Of a stretch of 64,000 nt of DNA, positions 15,764 through 25,032 are shown in pieces. The notes under the pieces are model-generated. The model searched no databases. It saw nothing but the letters and a program-made list of their open reading frames with translations, and had not been told where the DNA came from. Each line of letters opens with the position of its first letter. The stretch's first letter is position 1. The position numbers and the translations under genes are program-made. The DNA is from an uncultured Eubacteriaceae bacterium (GTDB lineage Bacteria; Bacillota; Clostridia; Eubacteriales; Eubacteriaceae), in assembly GCA_945867155.1 (NCBI GenBank), contig CAMBHL010000003.1:62001-126000 (forward strand). The letters run 5' to 3'.

Positions 15764-17182
15764 CTATTTTGTTAAAGCATAAAGGCTTAAGCCATTAAAT
15801 AAAATAAGATCCGATACGTCCAAGGCATAGTCAAGCAGATCTTTCTCAAAAGGATAAACAGAAAAAACACCGTAAACTCTGTCATAATTCTTGTAGCGTT
15901 TGTTAAATCCTGCCATTTGATTGATTTTTTCTTTAAAATCGTCAAAGTCTTTTTTAGAATAGGCTTCTGTGCCGTAAACACAATCGGCAATAAAAATCTT
16001 ACGTGCTTCCTGGTCTAATGCGAAAATTGGCAAAATCTGATTATTTTCAATGTACCGCCCTGCCTGAGTAACTTCCATTCCAATTTTTTTCTGAAGTGAA
16101 GGCATCGCCAGCATTTCGATTAATATTTCATTAAACCAATGCTGTATATACGGAATCATTCCGGAAAAGGACTGCTGTTTCGAAAGTTGACGATCGTTCT
16201 TTAAAGCATCAAAATGCGGGAAAACAAAAGTATACCAGAAAGCAACAAAAGGAAGGGCAATCTGATAAGGCTGTTCTGTTTTTTTTCGGCTTTTTCTGGG
16301 CGACAACAGGGGCTGTTCTTGAATATATCCCAATTTCATCAAATGATGGCGTATTTTTCGAACGTCAGACATCCGATAGCCCGTTATGCCTTTAATTTGC
16401 ACCGCAGTCTGGGCGCCTTCTGCCATAACCTTTAAGACCGAATGATAAGCATCCGGACGCCACACTTCTCTTTCTAATAAATGCGGGATTTCTGAAAAGA
16501 GCTTGCCATAGGGATTGGTGATATTGCGAATAATCGACTGCTTAATTTGTTTGATGTTGACACAGTGATTAAAGAACTGCCAATATCCTGGAACACCGCC
16601 GACAACAGCGTAAATGACCATCAGCTGATTAAAATCGTGATGGGGAAACTCCACCATCATTTCTGCAAAAGACATGGATTGAAGATGAATTTCATCGGTC
16701 CACATTTTTTTGGCGCCACGATTCGCCTTTTGAATACATTGCCAGCTATGATCGCGCATCGAGACAATGAGGGTAACCCCGTTTGCTTTAAAATACTTTT
16801 GCCATGCCTTATTAAATATTTTTAAAAAGTTCCGATTTTCAAAAAAAAGCTGATCAAAATTATCAATAATCAGAATTTTTCCGCCATCTTCTGTCTTTTC
16901 TGAATACAATCGAAACAAATCCAGCCATTCCATGGCCGCCGCATTAGAGGCTGGTGCCTGAATGCCAAAATGGGACTTAAAGACGCGTTCAAACAACAAA
17001 CGATTGAGACGGTCAGACTGACTTCCTGCTGCAAAATACAAATGATTTTTATCTTTAACAAATTCTTTGATCAGGCGTGTTTTTCCAAATCGGGGCCGTC
17101 CTGTAACTAATATTAAGGCATCTTCCTTTTTCCAGGCTTCTGACAATTGTTTCAATTCTCGTTTGCGTCCAATAAATCGCAC
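15764..17182 (-). CDS. Archaeal-type ATPase with C-terminal DUF234-like domain
   Basis: Predicted P-loop ATPase of the archaeal ATPase family (PF01637), whose members typically end in a DUF234 nuclease-like domain; cellular role unknown. The 472 residues begin with FIGRKRELKQLSEAW, a Walker A GRPRFGKT (about 28-35), a Walker B ILIIDNFDQLF (about 103-113), a sensor-like IVSMRDHSW, a winged-helix segment near 250-290, and a C-terminal region with acidic residues and LPIFALDQEARKIFIADC. The start is GTG (17180-17182) with GAGGGGGT eight bases upstream. It stands alone between terminators. No toxin, transposon or phage genes accompany it. The family is patchy in bacteria, so transfer is possible. 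Confidence 0.8.
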   Translation of the reverse strand: MRFIGRKRELKQLSEAWKKEDALILVTGRPRFGKTRLIKEFVKDKNHLYFAAGSQSDRLNRLLFERVFKSHFGIQAPASNAAAMEWLDLFRLYSEKTEDGGKILIIDNFDQLFFENRNFLKIFNKAWQKYFKANGVTLIVSMRDHSWQCIQKANRGAKKMWTDEIHLQSMSFAEMMVEFPHHDFNQLMVIYAVVGGVPGYWQFFNHCVNIKQIKQSIIRNITNPYGKLFSEIPHLLEREVWRPDAYHSVLKVMAEGAQTAVQIKGITGYRMSDVRKIRHHLMKLGYIQEQPLLSPRKSRKKTEQPYQIALPFVAFWYTFVFPHFDALKNDRQLSKQQSFSGMIPYIQHWFNEILIEMLAMPSLQKKIGMEVTQAGRYIENNQILPIFALDQEARKIFIADCVYGTEAYSKKDFDDFKEKINQMAGFNKRYKNYDRVYGVFSVYPFEKDLLDYALDVSDLILFNGLSLYALTK

Positions 17183-17229
17183 TGCTTTTTACCCCCTCGT
17201 GTCGTATTTCTAATTAATATAACACAAAT

Positions 17230-17266
17230 AAAGGACTTTCTCATGAAACACATAAGAAAGTCCTTT
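17230..17266 (-). terminator. Hairpin after the zinc-ribbon gene
   Basis: Perfect 12-bp inverted repeat (17230-17241 and 17255-17266) with a 13-base loop, downstream of the zinc-ribbon gene on the minus strand. The following tract ATTTGTG is only weakly T-rich, so termination may be partial. Confidence 0.6.
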
Positions 17267-17282
17267 TAAAACCAATTTTCTC

Positions 17283-17489
17283 TTAAAATATAGGACCGTT
17301 CAATTGAAGTCCACATTTTTCGCAGGTCCAGTCGTGCCCTACTGCCTTCGTTTCTCCGCCGCATTTCGGGCAAATACCGGTTCCGCCTTTTTTGAATTGG
17401 AAATCTTTCACTTCCATATCGACGAACTCATCTGGCCCGTCCTGAATTACTTTGAATTTTAATATTGGCTTAGGTGCATCGTTGCTCAT
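17283..17489 (-). CDS. Small zinc-ribbon protein, function unknown
   Basis: A 68-residue protein with a C-terminal zinc ribbon: two Cys-x2-Cys knuckles (CPKC at about 41-44 and CEKC at about 56-59) separated by 11 residues. The N-terminal 38 residues are acidic and show no other motif. I do not recognise a characterised family. The ATG has AGGAGGCAAG upstream, and an extended -10 promoter (TGGTAAAAT) lies just before, so it is likely a real single gene. It is followed by an inverted repeat. A role as an RNA- or nucleic-acid-binding accessory is possible but not shown. Confidence 0.8.
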   Translation of the reverse strand: MSNDAPKPILKFKVIQDGPDEFVDMEVKDFQFKKGGTGICPKCGGETKAVGHDWTCEKCGLQLNGPIF

Positions 17490-17565
17490 ATTACTTGCCT
17501 CCTGCTTTACTTAACTGATTATATTTTACCACAAGACAGCCTGAATAGAAACGATTTCAACGAGT

Positions 17566-19056
17566 TTATGCTCTGGCTCTTTCGTAACGGTCGATCATTT
17601 CATCAAATTCATCGACGACTTCTTTTTCCGGTTTCTTAAAACGATTGACAATAAGTATGGTCAAAACATTGCAGACAAAACCAGGCAAAATTTCGTAAAT
17701 GCCTGTTCCGAACAAATGAGCAGAAAGTCCCGTTGCTTTCCAGAGAATCACGACCAAGGTTCCGACAATCATGCCTGATAATGCAGACTGCCAACTGGTT
17801 TTTCTGGAATAAAGGCCAAATAAAACCAATGGACCAAAGGCAGCGCCAAAACCGCCCCACGAATACGAGACCAGACTCATAACCGTTGAGTTGCCGTTAA
17901 AAGCAATGAGCAAAGCGACAATGGAAACAGCGATAACAGACCAGCGTCCGATGCTGACAGACTGTTTGTCGGTCAGTTCTTTTTTGAAAAGAAGTCTAGA
18001 TAAATCTTCAGAGAGAACAGATGAACAAACTAACAGCTGAGAGTCAATCGTCGACATGATCGCAGCCATAATTGCAGCCAGGAAGATGCCGGCAATCCAA
18101 ACAGGGAAAAAGCGGTGAATCATCAGAATAAAAACCGTTTCCTCTTTCCCGCCGCTGAGTCCTTTAAACAGTGGAATAGACAGCAGTCCAACCAATACCG
18201 CGCCGGTCAATGAAATCAGGCACCAGGTAATGGCAATTTTTCTGGCCTTTGGAATTTCTTTGACGGAATCAATTCCCATAAACCGAACCAAAATATGCGG
18301 CTGTCCAAAATAGCCCAGCCCCCATACCACAGCTGAAATAATGGTCGCTGCCGTGACGCCTTTTCCAAATAATGAGAGGGAAAGATGTTCAGAGGCCATC
18401 GCCATACGGGTGCTGCCGAATCCGTGCATTTCAAAAATAGCCATAATCGGCACCACTGCAATCGCCACGACCATCAAAATGCCCTGAATCAAGTCGGTCC
18501 AGCAGACTGCCAGGTAACCACCCAGAAAAGTATAAGAAATAATCACAACTGCGCCGATGAGCACGGCCACATTATAATTAATCCCAAACATGGTTGAAAA
18601 GAGTTTTCCGGATGAAACCATCCCCGATGCGCAGTAAATCGTAAAGAAAAATAAAATAACAATAGCAGAAATTATTTTTAACGCACCCGTTGGATCTTTG
18701 TACCGCTTTTCAAAAAAGGTCGGAAGTGTAATCGCATCGACTTCCTCTGTGTAAACCCGCAGTCTTTCAGAAACCATCTTCCAGTTAACACAAGTCCCTG
18801 CGAATAAGCCGATTCCAATCCACAGTTGAGGCATCCCGCCCAAATAAATGGCACCGGGCAGGCCCATCAAAAGCCACCCGCTCATATCGGAAGCCTGTGC
18901 TGAAAAAGCGGTGACCCAGCTTCCCAGGGCACGGCCCCCGAGCAAAAATCCTTCTGATGAATCAGAAGAAGCATCATAGAATTTCAGTCCGATAAAAATT
19001 AAAACAACTAAATAGGCAATAAATATTCCCAGCTCAATAGGATTTACAGAACCCAT
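17566..19056 (-). CDS. putP: Sodium/proline symporter (solute:sodium symporter family)
   Basis: Inner-membrane secondary transporter that imports proline with Na+. The 496 residues are almost entirely hydrophobic segments, consistent with 13 helices. Family signatures include GGRALGSWVTAFSAQASDMSGWLL near the N-terminus (here in parts: LGSWVTAFSAQ, SDMSGW) with residues for Na+ and proline binding, and FLAAIMAAIMSTIDSQLLV in the middle. It ends in a charged cytoplasmic tail. The ATG follows GGAGGAGTAG. Proline uptake is often for osmoprotection or for Stickland-type metabolism; neither is shown here. Substrate assignment by family only. Confidence 0.9.
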   Translation of the reverse strand: MGSVNPIELGIFIAYLVVLIFIGLKFYDASSDSSEGFLLGGRALGSWVTAFSAQASDMSGWLLMGLPGAIYLGGMPQLWIGIGLFAGTCVNWKMVSERLRVYTEEVDAITLPTFFEKRYKDPTGALKIISAIVILFFFTIYCASGMVSSGKLFSTMFGINYNVAVLIGAVVIISYTFLGGYLAVCWTDLIQGILMVVAIAVVPIMAIFEMHGFGSTRMAMASEHLSLSLFGKGVTAATIISAVVWGLGYFGQPHILVRFMGIDSVKEIPKARKIAITWCLISLTGAVLVGLLSIPLFKGLSGGKEETVFILMIHRFFPVWIAGIFLAAIMAAIMSTIDSQLLVCSSVLSEDLSRLLFKKELTDKQSVSIGRWSVIAVSIVALLIAFNGNSTVMSLVSYSWGGFGAAFGPLVLFGLYSRKTSWQSALSGMIVGTLVVILWKATGLSAHLFGTGIYEILPGFVCNVLTILIVNRFKKPEKEVVDEFDEMIDRYERARA

Positions 19057-19087
19057 TCTACTCCTCCATTCTTTTCATAATGTTTTT

Positions 19088-19116
19088 AGTTTACCTTAAA
19101 GCTGGATTAAAGTAAA
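19088..19116 (-). promoter_or_regulatory. Candidate promoter of putP
   Basis: Minus-strand TTTACT (19111-19116), 17 bases, TAAACT (19088-19093), in the gap after clpB. Its -35 overlaps the T run of the clpB terminator. Confidence 0.5.
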
Positions 19117-19149
19117 GAAAAAGAAAAGCGTCCGCAAATGCGAACGCTT
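19113..19149 (-). terminator. Terminator of clpB
   Basis: Minus-strand stem AAGCGTTCGC/GCGGACGCTT (19126-19149, one G-T pair) with a 4-base loop, followed by TTTCTTTTTCTTT. Confidence 0.8.
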
Positions 19150-19171
19150 AATACTTTCAATTACTGCCCAA

Positions 19172-21775
19172 TTATTGAACAAAGAAATGTTGGCCGTCAT
19201 AGTCCACTGTCATGACACTTCCCTGGCTCAAATTGCCCTGTAATATTTTCTTGGCCAGCAGGGTTTCAATATTTTGCTGAATAAACCGACGCATTGGTCT
19301 TGCCCCAAAGGAAGGATTGTATCCTTGGTTGATAATGGCCTGTTTAGCGTTATCCGTGACCGTGAAATCCAGCTGCTGTTCTGTTAAACGCTTCCGGACA
19401 TCTTTTAACATCAAATCGACAATCTTGCCAACTGTGTCTTTCGACAATGGTTTATACAAAACGATTTCGTCAATTCTGTTCAAGAATTCCGGTCTAAAGG
19501 ATGCTTTCAGCAGCGTTTTAACCTTGTCTTCTGTTTCAGGTTTGATGTTGCCGTTTTGATCAATCCCGTCCAAAATGTATTCACTGCCGAGATTGCTGGT
19601 CATAATGATGATGGTATTTTTAAAGTCTACCACTCTGCCTTGGGAATCGGTTACACGTCCATCATCCAAAATCTGAAGCAGAATATTGAAAACATCCTTA
19701 TGGGCTTTTTCAATTTCATCTAAAAGAATCACAGAATAAGGTTTGCGACGGACGGCTTCTGTCAGCTGGCCGCCTTCTTCATAGCCAACATATCCTGGAG
19801 GCGCACCGATTAAACGGCTGACGGAAAATTTTTCCATATATTCTGACATGTCGATACGGATCATATTGTCTTCTGAATCAAACAAATTGGCCGCAACCGC
19901 TTTTGCGAGTTCAGTTTTTCCAACACCAGTCGGCCCCAGGAATAAGAATGAGCCAATTGGCGTGTTTGGATTTTTGATGCCCGCCCGGGATCTCAAAATC
20001 GCATCTGTCACTTTTTTGATCGGTTCTTCCTGGCCGATTACACGTTCTTTTAAAGTATCTTCTAATTTTAAGAGTTTTTCTCTTTCGCCGGACATCACTT
20101 TGCTCAAAGGAATGCCAGTCCAGTTGGAGATGATTTCTCCAATTTCTTCTTCACCGACTTCTTCTCTGATCAAATGTTCTTCGTGGTCATTCTTTGAATT
20201 CGCCGAATCTTCTACCGCTTTCATTTTGGCCTTCAGTTTCGGCAGTTCGCCGTATTTGAGTTCGCCTGCCTTTTCAAGATCGTTGTCCCGCTGTGCCATT
20301 TCAATTTGATGGTTCAGGCGATCAATCTGTTCTTTAATATTCTGAACTTCATCGACGGAATGTTTTTCATCTTCCCACTGTGCCTTCATAGCATTGAATT
20401 TTTCACGATCATCTGCCAATTCTTTCTGCAATTTGGCCAACCGTTCTTTGCTTAATTGATCGTCTTCTTTTTTCAGTGCCGATTCTTCTATTTCGAGCTG
20501 AATGATCTTCCGATTGATTTCATCCATTTCTTCCGGCATGGAATCAATTTCTGTTCGGATCATGGCGCAGGCTTCATCGATCAAGTCGATGGCTTTGTCT
20601 GGAAGGAACCGGTCTGAAATGTAGCGGTCCGACAATGTGGCTGCTGCAACAATGGCATTGTCTGAAATTTTTACACCGTGGAAAATTTCGTACCGTTCTT
20701 TTAATCCACGCAAGATGGCAATGGTGTCTTCAACTGTCGGTTCATCGACCATCACTGGCTGGAAACGCCGTTCGAGCGCAGGATCCTTTTCGATGTACTT
20801 CCGATATTCATCCAATGTCGTCGCGCCGATGCAGTGCAGTTCGCCCCGGGCCAGCATTGGCTTCAGCATATTGCCTGCATCCATGCTGCCGTCTGTTTTT
20901 CCAGCGCCAACAATGGTGTGCAGTTCATCAATGAAGAGAATGATTTCTCCATTGGAGTCTTTGACTTCTTTTAATACCGCTTTAAATCTTTCTTCAAATT
21001 CGCCGCGGTATTTGGCACCAGCCACCAATGCACCCAGATCCAGGGAAATGATGCGTTTGTGTTTGAGGCCTTCCGGCACGTCACCGGCGACAATACGCTG
21101 TGCCAGTCCTTCGACGATCGCTGTTTTCCCTACGCCAGGTTCGCCGATCAAGACCGGATTGTTCTTGGTCTTCCGTGACAAAATCCGAATGGTGTGCCGG
21201 ATTTCATTATCCCGTCCGATCACCGGATCTAACTTATTGTCAATACAATCCTGCACCAAATCATGCCCGTACTGTTTCAGAGCTTCATAAGTTTCTTCAG
21301 GATTATCGCTTGTTACATTTTGTCCATTTCTCATTTCACTCACCACCTTTTCAACATCGGAACGTTTGATCCCGTATCGGTTAAACAAGGCTTTTACATC
21401 GCTGCTTTCTGAAAGACTGAACATGCTGAGCAGCAGATGCTCAACGGAAACATATTGATCTTTCATATTTTGAGCAATCTGGAAGGCTTCGTTTAAGATT
21501 TGATTGACTTCCGGACTAACGTATATTTGTCCCTGCTGGGTTCCCGGGCCTGAAACGCTCGGCCGCTTATCGATTTCTTTTTCTATGGTGCTGACCATTT
21601 CATTGACTGGTTTGTTGAGCCTGCTCATAATTCTCGGAACAAGCCCGCCTTCCTGAGTGAGCAAAGCCAGCATTAAATGATCTGCTTCTATCTGCTGATG
21701 CTGATGCTGCGCTGCAGTCATTTCAGCCTGCTTAATGGCTTCTAAGGATTTTTTTGTAAAAGCATTCATATCCAT
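19172..21775 (-). CDS. clpB: ATP-dependent chaperone ClpB
   Basis: Hexameric AAA+ disaggregase that rescues aggregated proteins with DnaK. The 867 residues contain a Clp N-domain (about 1-150), the first ATPase module with GEPGVGKT and Walker [10 protein letters not shown], the long coiled-coil middle domain (about 410-520, rich in Glu/Lys), and the second ATPase module with GPTGVGKT and [11 protein letters not shown]. The M-domain separates it from ClpC and ClpA. The ATG at 21773-21775 has AGGTGA five bases upstream; a GTG at 21784 and an ATG at 21769 are alternatives. It lies 47 bases after a ribbon-helix-helix gene, with which it probably forms an operon. No CIRCE or CtsR box was found upstream. 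Confidence 0.97.
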   Translation of the reverse strand: MDMNAFTKKSLEAIKQAEMTAAQHQHQQIEADHLMLALLTQEGGLVPRIMSRLNKPVNEMVSTIEKEIDKRPSVSGPGTQQGQIYVSPEVNQILNEAFQIAQNMKDQYVSVEHLLLSMFSLSESSDVKALFNRYGIKRSDVEKVVSEMRNGQNVTSDNPEETYEALKQYGHDLVQDCIDNKLDPVIGRDNEIRHTIRILSRKTKNNPVLIGEPGVGKTAIVEGLAQRIVAGDVPEGLKHKRIISLDLGALVAGAKYRGEFEERFKAVLKEVKDSNGEIILFIDELHTIVGAGKTDGSMDAGNMLKPMLARGELHCIGATTLDEYRKYIEKDPALERRFQPVMVDEPTVEDTIAILRGLKERYEIFHGVKISDNAIVAAATLSDRYISDRFLPDKAIDLIDEACAMIRTEIDSMPEEMDEINRKIIQLEIEESALKKEDDQLSKERLAKLQKELADDREKFNAMKAQWEDEKHSVDEVQNIKEQIDRLNHQIEMAQRDNDLEKAGELKYGELPKLKAKMKAVEDSANSKNDHEEHLIREEVGEEEIGEIISNWTGIPLSKVMSGEREKLLKLEDTLKERVIGQEEPIKKVTDAILRSRAGIKNPNTPIGSFLFLGPTGVGKTELAKAVAANLFDSEDNMIRIDMSEYMEKFSVSRLIGAPPGYVGYEEGGQLTEAVRRKPYSVILLDEIEKAHKDVFNILLQILDDGRVTDSQGRVVDFKNTIIIMTSNLGSEYILDGIDQNGNIKPETEDKVKTLLKASFRPEFLNRIDEIVLYKPLSKDTVGKIVDLMLKDVRKRLTEQQLDFTVTDNAKQAIINQGYNPSFGARPMRRFIQQNIETLLAKKILQGNLSQGSVMTVDYDGQHFFVQ

Positions 21776-21822
21776 TCTTTTCACCTTCTTTTCCGGTTAT
21801 TCATGCTTGTGTTTTATATTTT

Positions 21823-22458
21823 CTACCTGTTGTCTAAAAAATACTGATAAATCGAGTCCAGCCTTTCATTGATATCATCTTCCTCGTAATCTCCAAAATA
21901 ATCATCCATTGCTGAATCAATCATTTTCAGGTAACGCGTCAAATAATCTGACAAATTTTTTTCATCTCGATCGATTGATCCCGCATGCTTAAAGGCGCGG
22001 ACAAATTTATGCTGCGTCCGTTCATTGCCGCAGTCTCGATCGGGTTGCTGATGCTTGGTTTCTATGATGCTGATGCGTTGGAAAAAATCGTTGAACAATG
22101 CGTTAAGATTCTGATTCTGTGTTCTTGAACTGATTTTCAACACAGCGTACTGGCCATCCTGTTCATTTTTAAATTCATACATGTAAATGATTTTTGGACG
22201 GTATTTGTACTTGAGACTTTTCCCAAAGTAAATGCTGTTATTTTGGTTTGAAGGACTGACATTTAACTCGCCTGCCATATTCTCACCTACTGACTCCAAT
22301 ACAGTGCGAATTTTTTGTTCCGGCGTTTGAAGCCCAAGGTAACTCGCCAAAATGTCATTCACTAATTGTGAACGGTTCGTTCCCCGTGCAAAAGCCAGGC
22401 TGTCAATTTGCTCGACAAGATTATCAAACAATGTCAAACTGTATAAGCTTTTCTTCAT
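21823..22458 (-). CDS. Ribbon-helix-helix domain protein upstream of clpB
   Basis: A 211-residue protein of unknown function. Residues 5-43 fit a ribbon-helix-helix (CopG/Arc-like) DNA-binding fold: a short strand YSLTLF followed by two helices with RGTNRSQLVNDILASYL. The rest has no motif I know; it contains a central basic/aromatic segment and a very acidic C-terminal end with DYFGDYEEDD. The ATG is preceded by GAGGTGTGAGA. It is promoter-proximal to clpB, separated by 47 bases, and reads from a strong promoter, which suggests a regulator acting on its own operon and therefore possibly on heat-shock expression. That role is inference. Confidence 0.72.
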   Translation of the reverse strand: MKKSLYSLTLFDNLVEQIDSLAFARGTNRSQLVNDILASYLGLQTPEQKIRTVLESVGENMAGELNVSPSNQNNSIYFGKSLKYKYRPKIIYMYEFKNEQDGQYAVLKISSRTQNQNLNALFNDFFQRISIIETKHQQPDRDCGNERTQHKFVRAFKHAGSIDRDEKNLSDYLTRYLKMIDSAMDDYFGDYEEDDINERLDSIYQYFLDNR

Positions 22459-22476
22459 TTCTCACACCTCGCCTAC

Positions 22477-22505
22477 ATTATTGCGCTTTCTATTTAATTT
22501 GTCAA
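22477..22505 (-). promoter_or_regulatory. Promoter of the ribbon-helix-helix/clpB operon
   Basis: Minus-strand TTGACA (22500-22505), 17 bases, AATAAT (22477-22482). The -10 lies 18 bases before the ATG, leaving a leader of about a dozen bases that holds little beyond the GAGGTG ribosome-binding site. Confidence 0.75.
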
Positions 22506-22542
22506 TCATTTTATATAAATATAATTACAATTTATTTATTGT

Positions 22543-22569
22543 TAAGAAAAGCCACTCCGAAGAGTGGCT
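22543..22569 (-). terminator. Terminator of comEA
   Basis: Minus-strand stem AGCCACTC/GAGTGGCT (22550-22569) with a TTCG tetraloop, followed by TTTTCTTAAC. It comes six bases after the comEA stop codon. Confidence 0.85.
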
Positions 22570-22574
22570 GTTGT

Positions 22575-23165
22575 TCAGACTGCGATGCGGTCTTTTAATT
22601 GCTCATATAATTTATCACCAATGCGGTTGACGTTTTTAATGTCAGAGGGATCACTGAAGGCGCCGTTTTTCGTTCTGTAATCAATAATATTCTGTGCCAG
22701 AACTTCTCCGATACCCGGCAAGGTCATTAATTCTTCTTTTGAAGCGGTATTGATGTTAATGATTCCTCCCGCAGTCACACCGGTGTTCTGGCTTTGCTGA
22801 GTCTGAGTCTTCGTCGGAATATTTAGTTTTTGTCCGTCTTTGAGCTTCGTCGCCAAATTAACGGCTTCACCATCCGCGTCTCCCGTCAATCCCTTCGCCG
22901 CATTGACGGCATCTATTCCCCTTGAATCTGTCTTTAACTTATAGACACCGGGCTGATTGACAGCGCCTGTGACCTGAACGTATATTTTTGATGCTTTCTC
23001 TTCTGAGTCGCTGTTTTGAGCAGACTGCACCGCAGACTTTGAAAGCAGCAGTTCATTTTTCCGATACGTGCGAATGCCATAAACGAGAATCAGCAGCCCA
23101 ACTATTGCAACACAAACGACAGCTTTCGTTTTCTGCCGTTTTTGACTTTCAGAACGTCTATCCAT
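22575..23165 (-). CDS. comEA: ComEA family DNA-binding competence protein
   Basis: Membrane-anchored receptor that binds double-stranded DNA outside the cell for transformation. The 196 residues show an N-terminal membrane anchor (about 15-32), an SLBB domain (about 60-125) with VYVQVTGAVNQPGVYKL-like sequence (IYVQVTGAVNQPGVYKL), and a C-terminal pair of helix-hairpin-helix motifs with ININTASKEELMTLPGIG and AQNIIDYR. Order and length are typical. AGGAG precedes the ATG by seven bases. It lies 27 bases after a tetR-type gene and shares its transcript, which suggests regulated expression. comEC is at 2.5-4.7 kb. Confidence 0.93.
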   Translation of the reverse strand: MDRRSESQKRQKTKAVVCVAIVGLLILVYGIRTYRKNELLLSKSAVQSAQNSDSEEKASKIYVQVTGAVNQPGVYKLKTDSRGIDAVNAAKGLTGDADGEAVNLATKLKDGQKLNIPTKTQTQQSQNTGVTAGGIININTASKEELMTLPGIGEVLAQNIIDYRTKNGAFSDPSDIKNVNRIGDKLYEQLKDRIAV

Positions 23166-23192
23166 GGCAGTTCTCCTGGAAATGCATATCCA

Positions 23193-23765
23193 TTAATTCT
23201 GAATCGTATTAAGCCAAAGTTCAAATTGTTTTTGAATTTCTTCTTGTGTTAATCCAATCGTCGCGACATTGGCATTCAGGCCTTCCAGGAAAAAAGCCAA
23301 TTGATGAGATAAAAGTTCTGTATTTAGAGGTTTTAATTCCTGCCGGTCCATGCCGTATTTTAATACATCTTCAATACTTCGGATCAAATGTGCATACTGC
23401 TTTTGTTTAACAGGCCGTTCCGCTTGATGCTGTTTAAAAAAAAGATTGTATTGTGCCCACATATTGGGCTTTGAATGCCAGGCATTTTTTCGATAAATAT
23501 CAAAAATTTCCCTTAAAACAGTGAGCGCGGAACGCTGTTCCCAAATGGCAATTTCAACTGCAGCAAAAAATTGATTGGTATCGCGTTCAAAAAGGGAGAG
23601 AAAAATTTCAGTCGGCGAGGAAAAATAGCGGTAAATGCCGCCGTGACTGATGCCACAGGCTTTAATAATCGACGTCATGGTCACCTGATCGAAATCGCAC
23701 TCCAAAAAAATTTCCTGTGCTTTTTCAAGAATCAAATTTCGTTTCTTTTCCGCTTTTTCTCTCAC
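23193..23765 (-). CDS. TetR-family transcriptional regulator
   Basis: Predicted dimeric repressor of 190 residues. The N-terminal helix-turn-helix (about 10-55) includes ILEKAQEIFLECDFDQVTM and ACGISHGGIYRYFSS, the usual TetR pattern with a Tyr-Arg-Tyr-Phe recognition helix end. The C-terminal ligand-binding domain is not assignable. The start is GTG (23763-23765) with GAGGGG nine bases before. It is the first gene of a two-gene unit with comEA, and an 8-bp inverted repeat brackets the -35 of its own promoter, which would fit autorepression. The inducer is unknown. Confidence 0.9.
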   Translation of the reverse strand: MREKAEKKRNLILEKAQEIFLECDFDQVTMTSIIKACGISHGGIYRYFSSPTEIFLSLFERDTNQFFAAVEIAIWEQRSALTVLREIFDIYRKNAWHSKPNMWAQYNLFFKQHQAERPVKQKQYAHLIRSIEDVLKYGMDRQELKPLNTELLSHQLAFFLEGLNANVATIGLTQEEIQKQFELWLNTIQN

Positions 23766-23793
23766 CGGTAAATCCCCTCGATAATTTATTCTA

Positions 23794-23834
23794 ATTATAC
23801 AAAAATAGATTGGCTAAATCAAATACATCTATTT
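23794..23834 (-). promoter_or_regulatory. Promoter and candidate operator of the tetR-comEA operon
   Basis: Minus-strand TTGATT (23817-23822), 17 bases, TATAAT (23794-23799). A perfect inverted repeat, AAATAGAT (23803-23810) and ATCTATTT (23827-23834), spans 32 bases and places one arm in the spacer and one just upstream of the -35. This layout fits a TetR autorepression site. Confidence 0.6.
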
Positions 23835-23838
23835 ATTT

Positions 23839-25011
23839 TTACAAGTGAATCGTTTCAGTTTCTTCGACCGCTTTTTGAATCATTTCTTCTGCATCGTCCA
23901 TCATTTTGGTTTCACCCTGCGCAATTTTTTTGCGGTTTGGATGGGTTTCAGGATGTTTTGGAACAAAAATAGTACAGCAGTCTTCATAGGGCAGAATAGA
24001 GGTTTCAAAGGTCCCGATATCCTGCGCAATCTCAACAATTTCCTGCTTGTCCATACCGATTAAAGGTCTTAACACTTCCATGCTGACAACGCCCCCGGTT
24101 GCAGCCAAACTTTCCTGTGTCTGACTGGCCACCTGTCCAAGGCTTTCCCCAGTGATCAAAGAGAGGCAGTTTGTCTTTTTCGCGATTTCCTCTGCGATTC
24201 TCATCATAAAGCGGCGGATAATAATCGTGGTCTGTCTTTCCGGGCAAACTTCGACGATTTTAGTCTGTATGTCTGTAAACGGCACAACGTGCAGGTCAAA
24301 ATGTCCCGTATAGCGGGTTAAGATGCGGCCTAAATCGACGACCTTTTCTTTTGCTCTTTCCGATGTAAAAGGAAAGCTGTGGAAATAAACCGCTTCGAGT
24401 TTGACACCGCGCTTGGCCATCATATACCCTGCGACCGGGCTGTCAATGCCGCCGGACAGCAGCAAAGCTGCTTTGCCGGAACATCCGACAGGAAGGCCGC
24501 CGCGCCCTTGAATAAAGTCTGAGTACACATACGCTGATTCGCGCACTTCAACCCAGATTTCACGGTCTGCTCCCTTCATTTTGACTTTTTTGCCTTGGCC
24601 GTCGTAATGTTTCAAAACGACGCCCCCTAAATGTCTGGCAATTTCAGGTGAGGTCATCGGGAAGCGCTTGTCTGAGCGTTTGACACAAATTTTAAAACTG
24701 TCAAAAGGTCTCAGATCGGCTTCTTCAACGACAGCTGCTTCGATCGCTGTCATGTCGCTTGGAAGCACCGTCGCTGGACTGAGGGAAACCACGCCAAAAA
24801 CACGGCTGACGGCATCAATTCCCTGGTTCAGTTCATGGTCATCAATGTGCACAATAATGCGGCCCTGTATTTTTTCAACTTGTGCTGATTCCAAATGGCT
24901 CAGCGCACCGCGAATATTTTTCACGAGCAAATCGATAAAAGTGTGGCGATTGAGACCTTTTAATGCAATCTCTCCGTAACGAACGAGAATCACGTGTTGT
25001 TTGTTTTCCAT
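23839..25011 (-). CDS. thiI: tRNA 4-thiouridine synthase ThiI
   Basis: Adenylates U8 of tRNA and inserts sulfur to make 4-thiouridine; in some organisms it also supplies thiamine thiazole sulfur. The 390 residues hold the N-terminal ferredoxin-like plus THUMP region (about 60-165) and the PP-loop motif SGGIDSPVAGYM (about 185-196). It lacks the C-terminal rhodanese domain of the E. coli enzyme, as usual in Firmicutes, so sulfur probably passes directly from the partner desulfurase. A cysteine pair lies in YEDCCTIFVPKHP. GAGGAAG precedes the ATG. The desulfurase gene lies 21 bases upstream, matching the Bacillus nifZ-thiI arrangement. Confidence 0.96.
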   Translation of the reverse strand: MENKQHVILVRYGEIALKGLNRHTFIDLLVKNIRGALSHLESAQVEKIQGRIIVHIDDHELNQGIDAVSRVFGVVSLSPATVLPSDMTAIEAAVVEEADLRPFDSFKICVKRSDKRFPMTSPEIARHLGGVVLKHYDGQGKKVKMKGADREIWVEVRESAYVYSDFIQGRGGLPVGCSGKAALLLSGGIDSPVAGYMMAKRGVKLEAVYFHSFPFTSERAKEKVVDLGRILTRYTGHFDLHVVPFTDIQTKIVEVCPERQTTIIIRRFMMRIAEEIAKKTNCLSLITGESLGQVASQTQESLAATGGVVSMEVLRPLIGMDKQEIVEIAQDIGTFETSILPYEDCCTIFVPKHPETHPNRKKIAQGETKMMDDAEEMIQKAVEETETIHL

Positions 25012-25032
25012 CTTAACTTCCTCTTTATCCTG

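Noticed and set aside
20637..21290. Long open frame of 217 codons on the plus strand inside clpB
   Set aside because: It is the antisense of the conserved ClpB ATPase region, has no ribosome-binding site and shows no family features.
22459..22574. CIRCE or CtsR operators upstream of the clpB operon
   Set aside because: No inverted repeat of the CIRCE type and no tandem CtsR heptads were found in the gap.
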